Shown here: positions 14,621 to 18,891 of the stretch, one piece after another
Numbering within the stretch: the stretch's first letter is position 1
How the letters are laid out: every line of letters starts with the position of its first letter
Assembly (NCBI GenBank): GCA_016296885.1
Contig: JAEDHT010000035.1
Coordinates: 1-18,891 of the forward strand
Origin: Clostridiaceae bacterium
GTDB taxonomy: Bacteria > Bacillota > Clostridia > Oscillospirales > Acutalibacteraceae
Direction of reading: 5' to 3'
Length of the DNA: 18,891 bases
Position numbers and translations under genes: made by a program
The notes under the pieces: generated by a model
What the model saw: only the letters and a program-made list of their open reading frames with translations
Databases searched by the model: none
Told to the model about the DNA's origin: nothing

Positions 14621-17620
14621 TTATTCGCTTCTTAGTGCCACCACCGGGTCTTTCTTTGCAGCTAAACGTGATGGGAACAAACCAGCCACCACTGTGAGCA
14701 ATACACTAATCAAAACCAGTGCGATTGCGCCCTGATATGGAAGCACAGCGTTAATGGTTTCTATACCTGTCACAGAGTGTACGATCATATTGATAGGTAT
14801 ACACAGTAGTACAGTGAGTATAATTCCTATAGCACCGGCAGTGAATCCAATAATCACAGTTTCTGCGTTAAATACTCTTGATATATCTCTCTTTGATGCA
14901 CCTATACTTCTCAATATACCAATTTCTTTTGTTCTCTCTAGCACAGAAATATAGGTTATTATGCCAATCATAATAGATGATACCACCAAAGATATACCAA
15001 CGAACAGGATGAGAACATATGAAATAGCGTTAATTATTGTTGTAACAGAAGACATAATTATTGCGATATAGTCTGTATAATTAATTTTATTATCTTCATC
15101 AACAGAATTATTATATTTTTCTATCTCTGAGGAGATCATATCCTTGTTTTCAAAAGTGTTTGCATAAATATTAATAGTAGTTGGTTTATTTTTATCAATT
15201 ATACCCAGTTTTTTATAATTTTCTTCAAGGGTAGCCTCTGATATAGTGGCTGGCATATAGTTATCATATAGGTCTGCTAACTTAATATCATCATAGCCCT
15301 CAAGCTCAGATTTAAATGCATAGGCAAGCTGTTCAGAACTCATAATTTCAAGGCTTTCAAGAGTTTTCTGAGCATATTGATCTGCTATCTGCTTGATTAT
15401 AATTTCACGTACATATGCCATCAGGGTTTCATCATCCATATCTGCTATGTAGGCATCGAGCTCTTCCTTTTCCATGCCCATTTCTTCTGCATATGATTCA
15501 GATAGCATATCCTCTATATATTCACGTGACATATCCTTCATAGCTTCGTCGGCCTGTGTATTTAAGAAGTCATCGTCAGCGGTGGAAGCCACTTCCTTGT
15601 ATATTTCAGCTAATTCACCATTGGATAGGTTATTAAGATACTCTTTAATATCCTTTGCCTTTTGCTCATTTGTAGGTTCTACATAGTCCTCTGTTTTAAA
15701 TGGTAAAGACGTGAACACATCAATACTTGAATCTTTTAGTTGTGCTTTAACAGCATCAGTATTTTCTGCCTGCTCTATCACATAATTAGTCAAAGCACTT
15801 GTATAGCCAATAGAACCGGAAACAGATGCCGACACAGCATCTTCGTTAGGTCTAATAATACCACAAATTTTTAATTCTATGCCGTTGTCGTAAAGATACT
15901 TTAATCCTGCATCAGTTCCGGAAAAATCTACGTAAGTATTGGTTTTTGCATCGTATCTATAGTAATTTGCCGGCAATACAAGACGAAAAGACATATTACA
16001 TATATCCTCGTATGACCAGCTTTGTTCTTGAACGTCTAATTCGTCACCCGTAAAGTATGCGGAGTAAACCTCTTCCATTTCCTCCGATGATTTCAAGCCT
16101 AGTGCATATAGACACATATCGCTTACTTCATTGTTCTTGTCCACTACAAGCACTATCTCGTTATACTTCTGTGGCCATTCGCCATACAAAACATCATATT
16201 GTTGTTTTACAAGTGGATTAAGTAATTCCTTTCCCTCGCCCGGTAGCATTTCTTGCCATACATTGATGGTAGAAAATCTAGATAAAGATGATGTAGACAT
16301 AGCAGAGTACATATTATTTTCTTGAGCATCAGAATCTTTACTTACACTATCTTCGATACCCATTACATCTTTCATCATCTCTTCAATATCAGATTTGATA
16401 ATCTTTCCGTCTTCATCCTTAGCATAGATATTCATATCAAGATCATAACCATAGGATAAAGCGCTGATATAATTTGTAATATCATTGTCTTTATTCTCTA
16501 AAAACTCCTTAAATGCAGTTAGATTATTCTTCTGTGTGTCAAGGTTATTCATAGAGTTAAGCAGTTCATACATAACTGAGTTGGAGTACACAGCATCAAG
16601 CTCATGCTGTGTATCTTTAAGGTTATCAACACTAAGTGTTTCCATAAGTGTTGATAAGTCTACAGTCTCTGATTCAATGGTAAGGGGGTAGGATGATAAA
16701 GTGTCCTCCTGAACAGTGTCAATATATGTTTGCACACCATTAGAAACAGCTAGTATAAGAGCAATTCCGATTATTCCTATGCTTCCGGCAAAGGACGTGA
16801 GGAAAGTACGGGCTTTTTTTGTCATGAGGTTGTTAAGAGAGAGAGAAAGTGCTGTAAAGAATGACATCGAAGTTTTTTTCTGTGCTTTTTTAGATTTCTT
16901 TATCTTTTCATAATGTTCATCAACCACAGTATCAGATTCACCCTCATAGGGGCTTGTGTCATCTATCATTTTTCCGTCAAGCAGTCTTATTATTCTTGAA
17001 GAATACTTATCGGCAAGCTCAGGGTTGTGTGTTACCATAATAATAAGCTTATCGTTTGAAATTTCCTTTAATATCTCCATTATTTGCACGCTGGTTTCTG
17101 AATCCAGTGCACCGGTAGGCTCATCAGCCAACAAGATATCAGGATCATTTACTAAGGCTCTGGCTATCGCAACACGTTGCATCTGACCACCGGACATCTG
17201 ATTTGGCTTCTTATGAATCTGGTCTCCAAGACCTACTTTATTTAATGCCTCGATTGCTTTTTTTTTACGCTCAACCTTAGACACGCCCGATAATGTTAGT
17301 GCAAGCTCCACGTTTGATAGCACACTCTGATGAGGTATCAAATTGTAATTCTGGAACACAAAACCGACAGAATGATTTCTATAATAATCCCAGTCACGGT
17401 CTTTATACTTCTTTGTAGACATTCCATTAATAAATAGATCGCCATTTGTGTATACGTCAAGACCACCAATAATATTAAGTAATGTGGTTTTTCCGCATCC
17501 CGATGGTCCTAAAATAGATACAAATTCATTTTTTCTAAAGTTAATGTCGATGCCCTTAAGCGCTTCTACGCTATTATCACCTAAATCATACACTTTTACA
17601 ATATTTTTTAACTCTAACAT
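14621..17620 (-). CDS. fused ABC ATPase-permease, MacB/FtsX-like, with oversized extracellular domain
   Basis: 999-residue single-chain protein. The N-terminal MacB/LolD-type ATPase has Walker A GPSGCGKT (38-45), signature SGGQ (143-146), Walker B ILLADEPTGALD (from 162) and His198. A lysine-rich linker leads to TM1 (about 274-295), an extracellular region of roughly 550 residues, and three C-terminal helices (about 860-888, 917-945, 961-980) separated by the FtsX signature ERTKEIGILRSIGASKRDI. MacB itself has only about 240 residues between TM1 and TM2. Here residues 650-800 are a strongly acidic, helical, possibly coiled-coil insert. ATG 17620 is preferred over 17629 because AAAGGA is 8 bases from the former and abuts the latter. 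It begins 15 bases after the rodA-like stop, implying an operon. Substrate unknown; this family transports lipoproteins or peptides, or works as a mechanotransmitter for envelope enzymes. Confidence 0.9.
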   Translation of the reverse strand: MLELKNIVKVYDLGDNSVEALKGIDINFRKNEFVSILGPSGCGKTTLLNIIGGLDVYTNGDLFINGMSTKKYKDRDWDYYRNHSVGFVFQNYNLIPHQSVLSNVELALTLSGVSKVERKKKAIEALNKVGLGDQIHKKPNQMSGGQMQRVAIARALVNDPDILLADEPTGALDSETSVQIMEILKEISNDKLIIMVTHNPELADKYSSRIIRLLDGKMIDDTSPYEGESDTVVDEHYEKIKKSKKAQKKTSMSFFTALSLSLNNLMTKKARTFLTSFAGSIGIIGIALILAVSNGVQTYIDTVQEDTLSSYPLTIESETVDLSTLMETLSVDNLKDTQHELDAVYSNSVMYELLNSMNNLDTQKNNLTAFKEFLENKDNDITNYISALSYGYDLDMNIYAKDEDGKIIKSDIEEMMKDVMGIEDSVSKDSDAQENNMYSAMSTSSLSRFSTINVWQEMLPGEGKELLNPLVKQQYDVLYGEWPQKYNEIVLVVDKNNEVSDMCLYALGLKSSEEMEEVYSAYFTGDELDVQEQSWSYEDICNMSFRLVLPANYYRYDAKTNTYVDFSGTDAGLKYLYDNGIELKICGIIRPNEDAVSASVSGSIGYTSALTNYVIEQAENTDAVKAQLKDSSIDVFTSLPFKTEDYVEPTNEQKAKDIKEYLNNLSNGELAEIYKEVASTADDDFLNTQADEAMKDMSREYIEDMLSESYAEEMGMEKEELDAYIADMDDETLMAYVREIIIKQIADQYAQKTLESLEIMSSEQLAYAFKSELEGYDDIKLADLYDNYMPATISEATLEENYKKLGIIDKNKPTTINIYANTFENKDMISSEIEKYNNSVDEDNKINYTDYIAIIMSSVTTIINAISYVLILFVGISLVVSSIMIGIITYISVLERTKEIGILRSIGASKRDISRVFNAETVIIGFTAGAIGIILTVLLCIPINMIVHSVTGIETINAVLPYQGAIALVLISVLLTVVAGLFPSRLAAKKDPVVALRSE

Positions 17621-17635
17621 TAGGTTCATCCTTTC

Positions 17636-18805
17636 TTACCTATGCTTTAAAGAATACTTATCTATATGCAGATACATTTTTTCTCTTTCTTCACGATGAA
17701 TATATACACTCTGCACCAAACCTACGCCAAAATAGAGACACATAATAGACGTACCTCCTGAGCTGAAAAAGGGGAGAGTTATTCCAATTACAGGAATAAA
17801 TCCAAGCACCATGCCAATATTTATCACGGTTTGAACAAACACCAACGATGAAAATCCAATGCAAATGTATTTTCCCATTGCATCTCGTGAGTAACTGCAA
17901 TTAATTATGCATTTAACAATTATTGCAAATAAAAGAAAAAAAATTAAAATACATCCTAAAAATCCAAGCTCTTCGCCTGCAACTGTAAAGATAAAGTCAT
18001 TTTCCTGTTCCGGTACAATACCTGTAGCTACTCTGGTGCCATTATATAGTCCGCTACCACGAAGTCCGCCTGATGCTATTGAAACCTTACCTTGATACTG
18101 TTGCCATGCATAGTCTGATAAATTGTTTTCATCCATATCAAAAAGAGCTAATATTCTGCTCCTGTGCTCATTGTTAAGAATTTTGTTCCAAATCAACGGA
18201 GCGCTTGCAGTGGCCCCTGCAAAAAGAATTATAAAATATCTCAGCTGAGTTCCGGCCACAAAGCTCATAATAAGTGCCATAAACAAAAAGATTGCGGCTG
18301 ATCCGTCATCGCCCTGGAGGTGTATAAGAACTGTCGGTATCAGAGCGTGAATAAGTAGACTAAAGGAACCAACAAATGTTTTAATCTTGTCGTGCTCGTT
18401 TAGATATTTCAGATGTTTTGAAAATGTAATAATAAAGCATATTTTTGCTAACTCAGACGGTTGAAAAGTCATTCCGCCTGGAAGTAAAAGCCACGCTGTG
18501 TCATCAGTTCCCGATACTCTGATTCCCACAAAAAAGACCATAATGGTGAGAACAAATGATATAAAGGCAGGAATAAACCACAATCGTTCAATAGTTTCAT
18601 AGTCTACCACAGATATTATAATAGCACCTATATATCCTACTGCAACTGCAATTATCTGAGAATTTAAATAGTTATAGTCATAGGTTCTTTGCATACTGCT
18701 AATCAATAAAAAGCCATATATAGATGCTACAATGGTAAAGAGCCATAGGAGTTTATCAGTTTTTTGTATATAACTGGTTATTACACCGCACAACCGCCCA
18801 AGCAT
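17636..18805 (-). CDS. SEDS-family peptidoglycan glycosyltransferase, RodA/FtsW-like
   Basis: 389-residue polytopic membrane protein with about ten hydrophobic segments, of the SEDS family that polymerises lipid II into glycan strands with a partner class B penicillin-binding protein. Diagnostic segments are FQPSE (114-118), GDDGSAAIF, SGGLRGSGLYNG (245-256), VPEQENDFIF with the presumed catalytic Asp270, and the C-terminal PVIGITLPFFSSGGTS (338-353). Length and the absence of a long tail resemble RodA or the sporulation paralogue SpoVE more than a division-cluster FtsW, and no division genes flank it. ATG 18805 is chosen because AGGAAGGGG lies 8 bases upstream; the GTG at 18814 sits directly against that site. 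The fused ABC gene follows after 15 bases. No class B PBP gene is seen in the window, though one could lie beyond the right edge. Confidence 0.92.
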   Translation of the reverse strand: MLGRLCGVITSYIQKTDKLLWLFTIVASIYGFLLISSMQRTYDYNYLNSQIIAVAVGYIGAIIISVVDYETIERLWFIPAFISFVLTIMVFFVGIRVSGTDDTAWLLLPGGMTFQPSELAKICFIITFSKHLKYLNEHDKIKTFVGSFSLLIHALIPTVLIHLQGDDGSAAIFLFMALIMSFVAGTQLRYFIILFAGATASAPLIWNKILNNEHRSRILALFDMDENNLSDYAWQQYQGKVSIASGGLRGSGLYNGTRVATGIVPEQENDFIFTVAGEELGFLGCILIFFLLFAIIVKCIINCSYSRDAMGKYICIGFSSLVFVQTVINIGMVLGFIPVIGITLPFFSSGGTSIMCLYFGVGLVQSVYIHREEREKMYLHIDKYSLKHR

Positions 18806-18828
18806 TTTTCTCACCCCTTCCTAAAAAA

Positions 18829-18891
18829 ATAATAAATCTAAGGAAACGCTGAATAAATCAGTATTTAGATCGATATATAAGCGATGAAGCT
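18829..18891. other. right-edge spacer upstream of the rodA-like gene, with an imperfect inverted repeat
   Basis: The last 60 bases hold AAACGCTGA and TCAGTATTT around ATAAA (about 18843-18865), an imperfect hairpin. No convincing promoter or open frame can be assigned. It resembles the short dyad ends of interspersed repeats or insertion sequences, but that is only an impression. Confidence 0.2.

Noticed and set aside
1..18891. CRISPR array, tRNA or rRNA
   Set aside because: No regularly spaced direct repeats, cloverleaf or rRNA-like conserved stretches were seen on either strand.

Overview
The window looks like chromosomal DNA from an AT-rich, low-GC Gram-positive bacterium of the Clostridia. 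A gut Ruminococcus/Oscillospiraceae-type starch degrader is my best guess, but that is inference. The basis is purine-rich Shine-Dalgarno sites (GGAGG, AGGAGGT, AGGGAG), near-consensus sigma-A promoters, compact terminators, a type I pullulanase with MucBP-like and starch-binding-like C-terminal modules, and an MscL with a C-terminal zinc ribbon. There is no rRNA, tRNA, CRISPR array or transposase gene. Twelve protein genes fill almost the whole window and no gene-free stretch exceeds about 275 bases.

Layout, left to right. (1) 102-3904, plus strand: a promoter, two overlapping ABC exporter half-transporters that form an asymmetric heterodimer, and a terminator. (2) 3931-5027, plus: a PHP-domain phosphoesterase with its own consensus promoter and terminator. 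(3) 5023-8058, plus: a 991-residue type I pullulanase. A strong bidirectional terminator separates it from the convergent psuKG operon. (4) 8134-9980, minus: pseudouridine kinase and pseudouridine-5'-phosphate glycosidase, translationally coupled. (5) 10106-10687, plus: mscL behind a perfect TTGACA-17-TATAAT promoter. (6) 10731-13351, plus: preT-preA, an NAD-dependent dihydropyrimidine dehydrogenase, with promoter and terminator. (7) 18805-13485, minus: a RodA/FtsW-type SEDS protein, a large fused MacB/FtsX-like ABC ATPase-permease and a XerC/D-type tyrosine recombinase, probably one transcription unit ending at a terminator.

How the genes may work together. PsuK and PsuG turn pseudouridine into uracil plus ribose 5-phosphate, and PreT/PreA reduce uracil to dihydrouracil, so the 8-13 kb region can be read as consecutive steps of pyrimidine turnover. 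The pullulanase debranches alpha-glucan. RodA-like protein, ABC permease and Xer recombinase are all plausibly cell-envelope or cell-cycle functions.

For six genes the longest open frame over-extends the start. Promoters or ribosome-binding sites place the real starts inside it: 1950, 4111, 5083, 10208 on plus; 14543 and 18805 on minus. For the large ABC gene 17620 is preferred over 17629. No clearly novel system is visible. The most unusual items are the signal-peptide-less pullulanase with surface-protein-like modules, the rodA/ABC/xer gene cluster, and the psuKG/preTA neighbourhood.
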